64,000 nt of DNA, from NCBI GenBank assembly GCA_030686995.1, contig CM060685.1, positions 25,094,065-25,158,064 of the forward strand. Reading direction: 5' to 3'. The position numbers and the translations under genes are program-made. This document shows, piece by piece, positions 22,143 to 34,037 of the stretch; the first letter of the stretch is position 1, and the number at the start of each line of letters is the position of its first letter. A model generated the notes under the pieces. That model searched no databases, had not been told where the DNA came from, and was given only the letters and a program-made list of their open reading frames with translations. The stretch is from Artemisia argyi (lineage: Eukaryota; Streptophyta; Magnoliopsida; Asterales; Asteraceae).

Positions 22143-25100
22143 TTAGTTACCTTCTAAATTAGAAAATGATTCTGGCTCGTTACTAGCTATCGTATGGTTT
22201 TGACTTCTATCATACGCCCCCTTTGAAACACATCTTTGGAAATCATCGAGTTCTTGATCAAGATTCTCATTTATGTCTACTGATACTTTCAATGCTTCAG
22301 GCTCGTTACTAGTCCTATTTTCAACTGTTCCATCAAAGTCAACTACAAACTCGTATTTTGTCTCGTTTTCATGATCAGTATACAGCATTGTTGACTCATT
22401 GCTTTGTAATTCTTTGACAAGTAACAGTTCTTTTTTGGGGTCCATTTCAACATCCCTCAGGCATTCTTTTTGTGAGGTTTTTGCTACATTTCCAAAGCTG
22501 TTTTTGCTGCTACAAGTGGGATTGAGCTCGTTATGGACAGTTTGAGAAGAACTTCCACCATCAGTTGCATGGGGGGTCTTGTTGTGCATTTGTTGCAGCA
22601 ATGGCAATGCATTGCTTATGAGTTGTCCTGTTCTTAAACTTTCCATGTAATGCTCCTTTTCGGTTCTGTATCGTTCTTTGTCTTTCAAGGCTTTCTCTTG
22701 GTACACCTGAGCCAAAATAAAGCAAAAGAATGCATAACAACGATTTAAAAGATGATAAAGAAATGATTTAAAAGTTCTCTAAAGTAAACGAAAAGAATTT
22801 AAAACCTCTTTAGTTGATTAATTCATATAGATTACTGTAGATCATTATTATAAGTAGTTTAAGCATATTTATTCAACTATATTGATTATTTATACGAAAT
22901 CAAGAACAATGACCAAAACAAATGACGCCCTTTAAAACTAGTAACTTTGCACTTACCGCTCTTTCAGAATCCGTGATAGTATTCCAAAGCTCACCAATCA
23001 TCCTACTAATATCTCTATCTTTTCCAGGGTGAAGCGGTTTGAGCCTAGCATGCTGCTCGGAAAAAAAGAAGTTATAGCCACTTCTGTTTGGCTTCGGGTG
23101 TGCAGGGTCCCTTTTCTTGATCTCACATTTCTTTCTACGCCTACGCCTAACCATAGTTAATGGACAAGTTACATTTGTACTTGTGGTTTCACATTGAGTT
23201 ACTACACCATGATGGTATGGTGTTTGATAAGAGGGGTGCTGGGTGGGTTCATAAAGCACACCTCGTAGTCGCTCTCTGCCTATAGAAACAGTACAAAGAT
23301 ACCCACTCTCAAATTTTCCATCTATTACGCCTGTTACTGGGAAGCCTATTGGTTCTGGTGAAGCTGCAAATGCAAAAATGATGTTAAGACGAGAAGTAAA
23401 CAAAGTTTCTTAAAGTTATGTTAGTGACAACATGTTATAAGCATCACTTTTTGCTAGAATGACAGCTATACCCGTAGTATAGCAAATGACTATTTTTACC
23501 TTACATGAGCGATGTCCAACAATGCAATTTAGAAGTTTGTTGGTTTTAACGTTAGAATGACTATTTAGGCAGCATATTGCTGCAGAATGACTATTTTCAC
23601 CTACATAGATCAGTTTTCCGCTTAACAATCTGAAAGTATAACATAGCAAATCAGCAAGTAACAAATCTCCTACAAAATGGCTATTTTACCCCTACACGAA
23701 TGAATACAAGTGTACTTAAGCCGAGGATGATAATTCCATTACAAAACCTAGTCACAAAAAGAGACTTCAAGTAACGATTATTAATCTTTTGAAAATTGAC
23801 TATTTCACCCTTATAGCCTTGTGAACGAAGTATATTCTGACTAGGATATTTCTATCTACTAGGACTTGGAACAAAACAAAAACACTTCAATTTGGACTCG
23901 TGTCAGTTTACAATTTAAGTGGAGTATTTAATATGTGAAGGGGTAAAAGACAGAATCGACCTATAGGCAATGAGTCCTCTATAATAGCCCTTTGTCTCTT
24001 CACCGATATAACTTGAGTTGAATCCATTTGGAACTCAGGTGACAGCAGCCGTGGTTTATCCATTCCAGAAGTTGAAGTAGAAGTTAACGTATATTTTGTA
24101 TTCTGCCAAGTATCTAAATAAAAATAATTTCAAAAGGAACGTCCAGCCCAATATATTATTGACTAATAAGAAATCTTCACATACCGGCAGAAACAGGAGT
24201 CCATGCTTTTGCCTTGAAGTAGTACACTTGTTCAAAATGCTGAATAAGTGACATATAATATTTTCTTAGGATAAAAGAAGCATTTGTAGCCGAGGGTGGA
24301 AAACTAAAACAATTGGTCACTTCCTTCCATTTCTTCTCTTCAAGAACCTGCATAATTATTTCGGCATAATGTACAAAAAGGCAAGTCACATGGTGTGCAA
24401 CTATGGATGTTCCATACACGATACTTAATGGACATAGTGTCTATCACTTTCTACTTTAAGGAACAAACTCTCAAATAACAGACACAATCAGTGATACTAG
24501 CTTGTTTAATTAGATAAATCCAAGAAAGATTGAAAATACCTTCTTAATGCCACCACGGGAAGTGACTTCCACGAACAAGCGATGCAAGTCTAGGTCCCTG
24601 CCCCCAACAATAGGAATCCTACAACGGGAAACATACAAGACTTTAAACCCGTCTTTAAAGTTAGAATCTATGTGCTTAGGTAATGTAAACCATGCACTTT
24701 TAAAGGATTAACCACACCAAATCATCAAATGCAAATGTAGGTGGTGCAAAATCAGAAGGATTTATATGATGTTTGACGTAATAAAATATTAAAATGGTTA
24801 GCATAATTGAATCCGTAACATAGAACCTTTTAAATCATATCATCAAAAAAAAAAAAAAAAAAAAAAAATGGAGACGAGTGAAATAGACATTTCGACAGAA
24901 AATGCGCCAAATATGACCCATAGCAGAGATCCACATTTCTTAAACCAAGTTCATTTAGAACCGTCCCGAAACCTGCCTTGCCCACCCATTTTGTCACCTA
25001 TTTATATTCAATATGATATACATACAATCATTGAGCAAAAATTCAAGTAGAGTTATATTAGCATCAATTTTAGAGTATTAGGCTTCAAAACACTCTTACA

Positions 25101-25251
25101 TAAATCTGGTCCCCATGGCAGCATGAAAATTTCCAAGAGTATCCATGAATAGCTTAGGATTAGCTATGACATCTTCGAATCTAGCGATGGGTGGCGGATA
25201 TGGATAATACTGCATTGTGCTTTTGTTTTCTGTAGATGAACATGTCGTCAT
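22143..25251 (-). CDS. ARID-HMG DNA-binding protein (HMGB15/HMGB9-like)
   Basis: A six-exon gene, built by eye with GT-AG introns and matching phases: 25251-25100, 24618-24540, 24347-24185, 24113-23961, 23363-22957, 22706-22143. It predicts 505 residues. An ARID domain spans about residues 32-122 (ANPKLFMDTLGNFH, IPIVGGRDLDLHRLF, FILRKYYMSLIQHFEQVYYF). A basic run (RRRRRKK, 255-261) could be a nuclear signal. One HMG box spans about 267-340 (PKPNRSGYNFFFSEQH, MIGELWNTITDSERAVYQEK, DKERY). This architecture is plant-specific; family members bind AT-rich DNA and bend it, and act with other transcription factors. The acidic C-terminal 165 residues have no domain I recognise. Exon 4 uses a weak donor (GTCGAT). 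The start is the first ATG, before MTTCSSTENKSTM. Confidence 0.88.
24845..24868. repeat. poly-A tract within intron 1 of the ARID-HMG gene
   Basis: A-run of about 24 nt inside the 481-nt first intron. No other element was recognised in that intron. Confidence 0.8.
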
Positions 25252-27694
25252 GACACCTTCTAACCACAACCTTCTTCAGTCGTCTACTTTGTGACTAAAT
25301 ACACACATAAACAACAGTAGTTCAATAATCAAACATAAGCATTTACATATAAAAATATGAAACTAAATGCAAAAACAAAAGGACTAAAACTTAATGCAAC
25401 ATGGGATCTATGGCGGAGCCGGGACTAAAAGTCATGTGGCACATTTTATTAAAACTATTGTAGACTCATAACACAAAAACTTGGACCATGCGCGTTTCTG
25501 AAAAAAATAGTATATTTAACATAATTTTACACTATGAAAAAAAAAATCCATGTAAAAATCCACGGTCTCTCCCGGAAAAAACCCTATATCCGCCATCTAT
25601 ACCTTGTAACATATATGACTTAAAAAAGTTCATAACATGTAAACATGGGAAATCAGACCAAGAACAAAAAAATTATTCACCTTCTTTTTGGAGCAAATAC
25701 ATTATGCTAAATGGGATTTTTATTCTTGTAACAGAAATTTCATAATTTAAAAAACCAAGAACTATGACATTATTACATATAACTAAAAGTGTAAATCACC
25801 ATAAATGATGTTGGAAAGAACAACAATCTAGCTCTAGTTCTGTGTCCATCATCAAAGGGAAGTATCCATAGGGTAAATTAGGCCTGATGTAACATAAGTA
25901 CAACAATATTATAGGTATCATAGTATCATAGCCATAAATTGTGGATATCAAGAATATAACAGAATTAGTACATTAACACTCAGACTTTTTTAGCTTTTAA
26001 TGTTTTAAACTCTCTTTTATCTGTAGTGAAAAGGCTTTGCAGGTTTGAGATAGCTTACAAAATCTTCTTCTGACATTCTAAAGATTTACATTTAATAAAC
26101 AGTACTAATGAATAAGACAAAAATAGGAGTTCTTTCACATTAGACATATAGTCATTTCTGTAAGAGGGTGTTTGCAACTTTGCATACATGTATGTTTTGA
26201 AGTAAGACTTGTGAGCTGAATAGTTTGTAAACGAAAGGAAAGTGATTTGCACACTACTAATAATTTTGCAAGTACGTTTATAACCTTATATCATTTTCTT
26301 AACCTTATGCGTCAACATATTTGTACTAAAAATATCCGAACAACAAAGAGTGCCAATGCCAATGATACTAAACTGGTAACCATATAATTTGATTCTCGAA
26401 TGACCCGGTTCGGGTTTATATACTTAAACACCTCAAGATTCATTTATTATCATTAAGTCATAATATATATTTTACATAGCTCACATAATAAGATAACTAA
26501 GTGGACTAAACACATATCAATAATAAACACACTAAAAGGGCTAATAATATAATACGCTAATAGTATTATCTTCATCTAAAATCATCTAACAAAATCTTTA
26601 AGACACAATGAGCTTAAGTGTTCAATTAAAACTTAAATTAGCCAGTATGTTTTTTTCTACAGAAGAAAAAGAAATTATATATATCTATGAGGCTAAACCA
26701 AAAGTACCCATTATCTTAAAAAAAAAAAAAAGTGAAACCTAAATTTATTTTTGTGTAAAGCATATTAAAAGTGACACATTTTCCAAAGAACAAGAATAAT
26801 AAGGTTTCATTTTGTCTTTTCTTGGTAAATGAATGCAAAAAATAAATTTGAAAAAGCATCAGTAAATTAAAAATAAACTTACTAAAACCAGTGACAAGGC
26901 AGAATTTGCAGGCAAATTAAATACGAGTAGTAGTCTACACCAATGAATATATGAGAAAAAAAGCTTATGAAATAAAACGGTTTGATGCATTTATTTATTT
27001 TGCTTTTTAACTTTCTTGATAAGATTGATGTGGTTGAAAATTTACTATTCAGCCCTTGGTATAACTACCTAAGCTTTATAATACAAAAGTATCTAAAAAG
27101 GTTAAAGTCGTCCTTGGTATAACTACCTAAGCTTTATTTTGCTTTTTCCTGAATTTACTATATATTCAGCCCTTGAAAATTTATAATACAAATGTATCTA
27201 AAAAGGTTAAAGTTGTCCTTTTATGAGTGATATATTTGTTACTCCGTATTTCTAACCGCTATTAAAGGATCAACATCTAATGCAAAAATAATGTTAATCC
27301 GTCAAAGATTCAACACTAAATATTGTGTGGATCTCCATAATAATTTATCATTAGTTGGTCTATATATTCAAACACTAAATTTAATGGAATATAATTTAAC
27401 TTTATTATGTAATCTTTTCCAAGTTTATATAATATGTGGTGTACACGAGTTATAAACATTTTATGGAAATGATATCGTACATATGGTCAATTATATTGAC
27501 ATATTCTAACTCTATTTGAAGCTTAGCATTGATAAGAATCATGATTTGATACTCGGACATTGATAAGAATCCTATTCGGGGGCGGACCTAGTGTAGTGGC
27601 GGGCGTAACACCCATTTGTATTGTGTGATACTTGGGCTCTTTTTCATATACTTATAGCCCAATAAAAGTTAATATGAAAGTACATTAAACTTAA
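25252..27694. other. intergenic region upstream of the ARID-HMG gene
   Basis: No supportable gene. The first few hundred bases must hold the 5' UTR and promoter of the minus-strand gene, but I could not fix a transcription start. A GGCGGA...TCCGCC pair at 25414 and 25590 suggests an old MITE. At about 27045-27215 a block containing CCTTGGTATAACTACCTAAG is partly duplicated. Confidence 0.5.
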
Positions 27695-27928
27695 GGGTTT
27701 TGCTAATAACAGCCTTAAAGGCTGTGGTTAAGAAGTAAATTTTTATTACAATTGTTTATAGAAAACTAAATCATCCAATCAAAATCAAGTGTTCGTTGTA
27801 AATCCGTATATTTAGGGATTGTTTCCATTTTTTCCTGAATTTTCATCCAATCATAATCATTCATTTTAATCATGTAATAAAAATTAACTTCTTAACCACA
27901 GCCCTTAGGGCTGTCATTAGCAAATCCC
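27695..27928. mobile_element. Mutator-type MITE (234 bp)
   Basis: Terminal inverted repeats of about 55 bp (GGGTTTTGCTAATAACAGCC and the complement of GGGCTGTCATTAGCAAATCCC) are flanked by an exact 9-bp duplication, TAAACTTAA (27686-27694 and 27929-27937). No coding capacity. Confidence 0.92.
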
Positions 27929-27959
27929 TAAACTTAATAATCAAATTTAATAATTTTCT

Positions 27960-28256
27960 TGTAGAACCGATAATATGTAAGATTCATGTGGTTCGGGAGG
28001 TCGAGGTTGATCAAAGTATATGAAGTCCATGTTATGTTTTAGAGAGAGAAAGTAGAGAGAAGGTGAAGTGAAACAAAGATAGTTTATTATGAAAGATAAG
28101 CTTACACACTCACACCCTTCAAGTGAAGTCTTGAGGGGTTTATATAGGGCAAACATAAGACAACTATTACAATATTACATTAGTAGTCCCTGTGTTATAC
28201 TCATACTAGTTGTCTACTCCAATTTACGTAAATATCGCTCAGCTTCATTTCTAACA
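27960..28256 (-). repeat. 3' LTR of the minus-strand element
   Basis: On the minus strand it begins TGTTAGAAATG and ends TTCTACA. Confidence 0.93.
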
Positions 28257-29540
28257 ATCTCCCTCTAGGTGGAGATATACGTGAATTGGTTACAATGCTT
28301 CATAACAAGTAAAATAAAACAATCAAAGTAAGCGCAACAATGCCGAGGAAGACTTCATAGCTCTTTATCTTCATAAATATCCTCAGCAATATTTCTTTAT
28401 TAGCAGACGAATCACGTACTAATCTAATTAGGTTATTTCTCCCTCCCAATTACTAAGCCCTTTTCTTTTACATGCTCCCTCCCAAATTGATAACCCGTTT
28501 GATATAACATTTATGCTTGTAGAAGAAGTTTCTCTTAATTATGCCCAAGTTATCTTCAGTCTCTTATCTTGTCATGCACAGCGGAAAATGGATCATAGAC
28601 TTATAATCTGTAACTTCTTCACAGGTTTGTTTGGGGAGCATCATATTGACATCTCTAACTCACTTAGAATGCTTCCAGATCTTCAATAAAAGCCCCGATG
28701 TACACATTTCTCCCTCCTGGATGATGACGATCTTTCGGAATCATCATAAATATGTATACATAGAAATGTCAACTGGAAGCAACATACAAATCAATACCCC
28801 ATGAGTGGATGTCAATAATTATTCTCTCTACAATTCTCCTCAGATCAACCTCTTATCAAACCTCTTTTCACTTCCAATATGAAAAACTTGAAAGTGAAGT
28901 AAAATTCCCAGACTTGTGACTTATACTTGTACTATCCTTGATTAAGAACCTATATGAGCACAACAACGTCACTCTTTACAATATAGGTAGTGGCATATAC
29001 CCAAACCAATCAAACTATATATGAAATATCCACCTCTTGGAATATCCACAACTTCGTGTGACAATGAGTACTACAACGTAACTTATTAAAGTGATAGCTA
29101 TAACCCGTGAGTACTACAATGTAACCCCTTACGTCGAGTATAACTAGATAACCCAAGTCTTAATCACTATTCCATAAATGCTCAAACAAGGATCTTCAAA
29201 ATTCTTGCATCCAACCAACCCCTAGACCTTGAGATGCTAAGTACACGCACCCGTGAAACGTCACTTCAAGCTCAAGTAAGTAATAGACAAATAATCCTCG
29301 TAGTCACATTTCGATAATGTTGAAACTTTAGCCGATTGAAGTTTAGACGTCAAAAGTCAACTTTAAGGTGCACGAAGTCAACAAAATTCCACGTTCCGTA
29401 ACTTTCTGAGTTTTCGAAACTTTCAATCCACCAAATATTTTCAAAACTTAGTCCACCAAAAAATTTCAAAAATTTTGCCTTCGAAAAATTTTCAAAGATG
29501 TCCACCAAAAAATTTTTTTGAAAATTTTGACCCAGAAAAA

Positions 29541-29728
29541 TTAGCTAGAAGTGTTCTCGATAAAATTATCTAGAAGTGTTCTCGATAAAATTATCTAGAA
29601 TGTGTTCTCGATATAATTATCTAGAATGTGTTCTCGATAAAATTATCGAGAAGTGTTCTCGATAAAATTATCTTAAATGTGTTCTCGATAAAATTATCTA
29701 GAATGTGTTCTCGATAAAATTATCTCCC
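29541..29728. repeat. 28-bp-period tandem repeat inside the minus-strand element
   Basis: About seven imperfect copies of GTTCTCGATAAAATTATCTA plus a short linker (GAAGT or GAATGT). Each contains a near-palindromic TCGATAAAATTATCGA-like core. Confidence 0.9.
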
Positions 29729-30300
29729 AAAACTTTCTAAATTATACAATTTAGAGAGTATACCACGAGTCAAAGTGTTTTCTCACTTATACAAGCAAGG
29801 GAAACACCGGGTAAGCAACAGTAACACTTCAGGATCAACAAGGAGTATTCTCGATAAATTGGGGTTTAGTATTCTCGAAAACTAGTATTCTAGATAAATA
29901 GTACAATTGTGTTATCGAAAATTTTGGCATATTTTGATTTTGCTTAAAGCACATCAAAATGAAGTTTGTATTCTAAGATTCTTGTACTTCTAGCCTTAAA
30001 AACACCAAATCTTGAAGAAAGTAGCAAACTTGATGATTTTTATGAAAGTTTATGAATTTTCGAAAACAAGTACAATAACAAGTACGAATTTTTGAAATCA
30101 ATTTTTTAACCAAAAAGCTTGAAACTTTCTTGTTCTACAAGGTGTCTAACGCTTATTTGTAAACAAAGAAGTGCTAAAACCCAAGAAAAACAAGAAAAAG
30201 GAGCAACTTTTTAGAAAAAAAAAATCGAGTATAAAACTTGTAAAAAGATACGAACCACAAAAATCAATGATATAACAACACCATGAGCTCCAATACCAAT

Positions 30301-30596
30301 TGTAGGACCGATAATATGTAAGATTCATGTGGTTCGGGAGGTCGAGGTTGATAAAAGTATATGAAATCCACGTTAGGTTTTAGAGAGAGAAAGTAGAGAG
30401 AAGGTGAAGTGAAACAAAGATAGTTATTATGAAAGATAAGCTTACACACTCACACCCTTCAAGTGAAGTCTTGAAAGGTTTATATAGGGCAAACATAAGA
30501 CAACTATTACAATATTATATTAGTAGTCCCTGCGTTATATGCATACTAGTTGTCTACTCCAATTCATGTAAATATCGCTCAGCTTCATTTCTAATA
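30301..30596 (-). repeat. 5' LTR of the minus-strand element
   Basis: Ends TA on the plus strand where the other copy has CA, so one terminal base has mutated. The TTTCT duplication follows directly. Confidence 0.92.
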
Positions 30597-30802
30597 TTTC
30601 TCTTTAAATTAAATTAAAAATTAATCCTCAACTGATTAAATAAAAGCCAACAATTCATCATTTCATTGTGTTGATATAAAGGTTAGATTCTAAACTGTAA
30701 ATTATGTTTTTATTAGTCTAAGTTCCATAGCTTTTTATCATTTTCAATTTTAGGGCTTGAATGTTTATTTGTTTATTCGTGTTTAATTTTTACTATAGGC
30801 TA

Positions 30803-31164
30803 CTAGCTATAATGCCCACGCATGCGCGGGTTTTAAAAAAAAAATAATAATTTGAACGATATATTTTTATTTATTAAAAAATAAATAATTTAATCTTTGT
30901 TTTATTTTGTTTAATTTATAATTTTTAATTATAGTTTCTTATTATTAAAGATAATCATTTAAAAAGTTTAATTCTATTATTAGTTGTTTTTTATCTATAT
31001 TTTTTATATTTATCTTCTACTTGTGCAGTATATCAACAAAACGAATTTATAAATTTATAAATTGAAAAAATAATAATTCAATTATTACCTAATAAGGAAA
31101 CATTTTTTTTTTCCTTCTAAATACGAAAGTCCCCACTTGAGATTTTGTTTTATTATATAAAAGA
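30803..31164 (-). mobile_element. short non-autonomous Helitron (362 bp)
   Basis: Read on the minus strand it starts TCTTTTATATAATAAAAC and ends CTAG. A hairpin (CCCGCGCATGCGTGGG, one mismatch, 30815-30830) lies just inside that end. It is flanked by A and T as expected for Helitron insertion. There is no coding sequence. Confidence 0.8.
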
Positions 31165-31288
31165 TTAAAAGATGTCGAAACTATTTAAAACGCTAGTGGT
31201 AGTGGCGTTGGACAACCTAGTCTATCTATTCCATAACCAGAACTTACTCCACAAACCATTCCAACCTCTTTTAAATTGAATAAATAGT

Positions 31289-32168
31289 TTGGATGTTCTT
31301 CCATGGGATCCTTCGGATAGGCCAAGCATTTATAGTTATGAACCTAACATAATAGAGGAAATAAGGCGAATGTATTGGAATAAAGGACCCTTTTGGCCAT
31401 GGAGGTCACCTGCGTTGACTTCGAACTATTCAAAAGGTAGTCGCTCTGGGATTAGTCAGCTTGCAATGTCGAGTTGGAAACTCATGGGAAAAAAAAAAAA
31501 AAAGTTTTATAGTCACGAGTGGTTAATGAATTTCACTTGTTAGAATATAGTGTAAAAAAGACAAAGGATATTGTTTATGTTGTTGTTTTTTTTAGAGTTT
31601 ATAGTGTGGATGACGCTTTTACGATAAATGGATTTGATAGTTGGAGTAAAAAGCATAGTTTGAACATGCATGTGGGTGAAGTGAATAGTTATCACAATAA
31701 AGCACTCCTAAAATGTGAAAATCTGTTGAAACAAAACCAATCTATTGTCGTTGCTATTGATAAGCAAAATGAAACTAAGAAGAAAGACTATAGAATTCGA
31801 TTAAATCTCTCAGTTGAAACTTGTATATTCTTGTTAAAAGGTTCATTAATGTTCTGTGGTCATAATGAGAAGGAAGATTCTTCTTTTAAAGGTCTTTTCT
31901 TGGAATTGCATGATTTATTTGCAAATCAAAATGAGAAAACTCGTAAGGTTGTAGCAGGTGTTCCTTTGAATTGTCAATTAAAATCTCTAGGTATTCAGAA
32001 ACAAATATGTGAAATGTTTTGGATAAGAAGAACCTAATTTCATTTCTCAAAAAATAGGTGATGATGTATTTTCCTTATTAGTCGATGAGTCTAGTGATGT
32101 ATTAATGGTTATAGTTTTGAGATATGTTGATAGATGTGGAGTTGTTAAGGAGAAATTTGTTGGTGTTA
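31289..32168 (+). pseudogene. hAT-type transposase (TTF zinc finger/DUF4371), 5' part
   Basis: The frames match the plant family of hAT-derived proteins often labelled zinc finger MYM-type 1-like. LPWDPSDRPSIYSYEPN and RRMYWNKGPF mark the N-terminal TTF-type region. GFDSWSKKHSLNMHVGEVNS, then SYHNKALLKCE, DYRIRLNLSVETCIFLL and FKGLFLELHDLF belong to the following conserved region. Past a break at 32035-32040, GDDVFSLLVDESSD and VLRYVDRCGVVKEKFVGV show the start of the catalytic domain, including its first acidic cluster. Frameshifts occur near 31500-31540 (A-run) and 32037. The gene continues after an inserted MITE at 32877. No C-terminal hAT dimerisation domain was found. Confidence 0.75.
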
Positions 32169-32876
32169 GGGAAGTGGCAACCTTGCCTCACTTTGTCTCA
32201 ACTTTTAAAGAAAACAACCAATCAAGTTTGTCCAACATATTTTTTGCCTAATCTTGCCTAAACACTCTTTTTTAGTGGCAATCTTGCCTAAGTTTTTGCC
32301 TAATCAAGCATTAAATGTTTATCAATAATAAAATTTAAATTAAAAAAATATAAATAAAAAAATAATAAAAAAAATAAATAACCCAACAACACGTGATTCG
32401 TGAACACAAATCCTATCCCCATTTCAGTCCTATATATAACCCAACAACTCATATCCTTTGTTCTCCACCATACATTCAATTCAACAACAAGTCACATATC
32501 AAATATTCTCTTCCGACCTCCTCTTTCTTGCCGGCGGTGGTTCTTCTTTCTTTTTCTCGTTTTCCTTAGCTTAGGTTTTTCTTCTTAGGTTGTTTAAGGT
32601 TTTAAATATTTTATCATTATCATCGTACAATTTGTCAAGATCTGCTGATAATATTTGTCTAAAATTAATATTGAGATGTTGAGGATTTAAAGGGAAAACA
32701 TCACCAACGCCCCAAACATTCAATGCAACGTTCATTTTCTCCTTGGAACTCGCCTCTCCCGATTCGGTGAATGATACCGCTTGAGGTACCGAATTTACTT
32801 TGCCGATTGACTGGCAATGCAAGTTGCCGATCGGCAACCCTTGCCGAACCAAGCAAACCGCAAGGTTGCCACCCCC
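32169..32876. mobile_element. PIF/Harbinger-type MITE or deletion derivative (708 bp)
   Basis: Terminal inverted repeats GGGAAGTGGCAACCTTGC and the complement of GCAAGGTTGCCACCCCC are flanked by TTA (32166-32168, 32877-32879), the Harbinger target. It interrupts the hAT frame after KEKFVGV, which resumes beyond it as IHVNE. A 93-residue minus-strand frame inside (32571-32852) may be a remnant of an autonomous parent's gene, but I cannot assign it. Confidence 0.82.
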
Positions 32877-33000
32877 TTATACACGTGAATGAGAGACATC
32901 TTCTGCAACTCTTAGATCCACCGTACCATTGATGTTCTTTTAGGCCAGTTCGGTGCCCAATGATCTTTGACTAAATTTAAACATAAAGTAGACTAAGTAC
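32877..33000 (+). pseudogene. hAT-type transposase, continuation
   Basis: Directly after the MITE the hAT frame continues IHVNE, then (after a 2-nt shift) TSSATLRSTVPLM, with SLTKFK further on. This fits the family order before an intron; the next exon is at 38179. Confidence 0.6.
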
Positions 33001-33252
33001 AAAAAGACTCGTTATTAAGGAAATCAGCGAGCAACCTAAACGAAGTTCAAGTCAGAGACGAAGGAATCGAATATAACTTGAAGACATACTATCTAGATGA
33101 ACCTATCAACTCTTTAATCGAGCCAAAAGAGCTTAGCTCAAAATATCTCTTAGATATTTATGAGAGACTTTTCAAGATTGCAAAAGAGCGGGATAAAGTG
33201 CATCTTTGAAAAAGTCAAGACAAGTATGAGTTGGTGAAAAGGTGTTCACTAA
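33001..33252. other. non-coding spacer, probably hAT intron
   Basis: No element ends seen. It lies between two parts of the broken hAT gene. Confidence 0.4.
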
Positions 33253-33397
33253 GAATGGTGGCAGTCATGCTTTCGAAATCACTCATACCTCCCAAATCCA
33301 CCAATAATATCATTCCACCTCATTTCACCTCATTTCATACTTTTTTCATACCTCCCAACCCTTTTTTAGTGGCAACCATGCCTTTTTCATACCTCCC

Positions 33398-33438
<41 letters not shown>

Positions 33439-33804
33439 TATTAAACAATATATATAATTAAAAGAAAATTACATTATTCTTAAAAAAAAAGGAAATAACT
33501 AATCATCGAGATATGTTAAGTTTTGAGCCTCTACGTGGTCCGTAAGATCATATAGGAGTCGGTAATGGATTTGTTCGTCGATTATAAAATGAATTTGGCT
33601 TCGAAAACACCAATATTTCAACAATAAACATCTACTTATTTCATCATCATCAGCAGCATGGAAAAAGTCTTTGTACACAAGCAACCCAATCAAGCAATTT
33701 CTTTCATTCTTTACAATAATAACACCAGAACATACGATGATAACAATAAATAACTACTTATATATTCACACAAATACATATAATATTAGTATATTACATA
33801 TAAT

Positions 33805-34006
33805 AAAACCGAACTCCTTTTCAGCTTCTTTCAAAAGCTCCATGAACAAAGGATGGTTCAAGAACATAACCGGTATTACAAACTTCTTTTGTTCTTCATC
33901 TTCATGTCCCACAATCACTGCCACACACCCTTTTGGTATATTCATTTTATGATCATGCTCATGATGATTATTATGCTGATGAAATAAGTAGATGTCCTCC
34001 GCTCCT
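33805..34006 (-). pseudogene. SAUR (small auxin-up RNA) gene fragment
   Basis: The minus-strand frame contains the SAUR core: NIPKGCVAVIVG, EEQKKFVIPVMFLNHPLF and LLKEAEKEFGF. SAURs are small proteins that promote cell expansion by inhibiting PP2C.D phosphatases. The conserved C-terminal half after EFGF is absent and is replaced by unrelated AT-rich sequence. The N-terminus is His-rich (FHQHNNHHEHDH). An apparent upstream extension of the frame to 34104 runs into the solo LTR and is spurious. Confidence 0.8.
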
Positions 34007-34037
34007 CCAACGTTCAACAATAAATTCCAACGGTAAC

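Larger units (their letters stand above)
27960..30596 (-). mobile_element. non-autonomous Copia-like LTR element (2.6 kb)
   Basis: Direct LTRs of about 297 bp lie at 27960-28256 and 30301-30596, flanked by TTTCT (27955-27959, 30597-30601). The element reads on the minus strand: a primer site TGGTATTGGAGC lies two bases inside the right-hand LTR, and a purine run (CCTAGAGGGAGA) lies beside the left-hand one. The internal 2 kb has no gag or pol frame. The LTRs differ at about 15 positions (about 5%), so this is one of the older insertions here. Confidence 0.93.

Noticed and set aside
29541..29728. Evenly spaced repeats resembling a CRISPR array
   Set aside because: Units are imperfect, head-to-tail with no unique spacers, and lie inside a plant LTR element.
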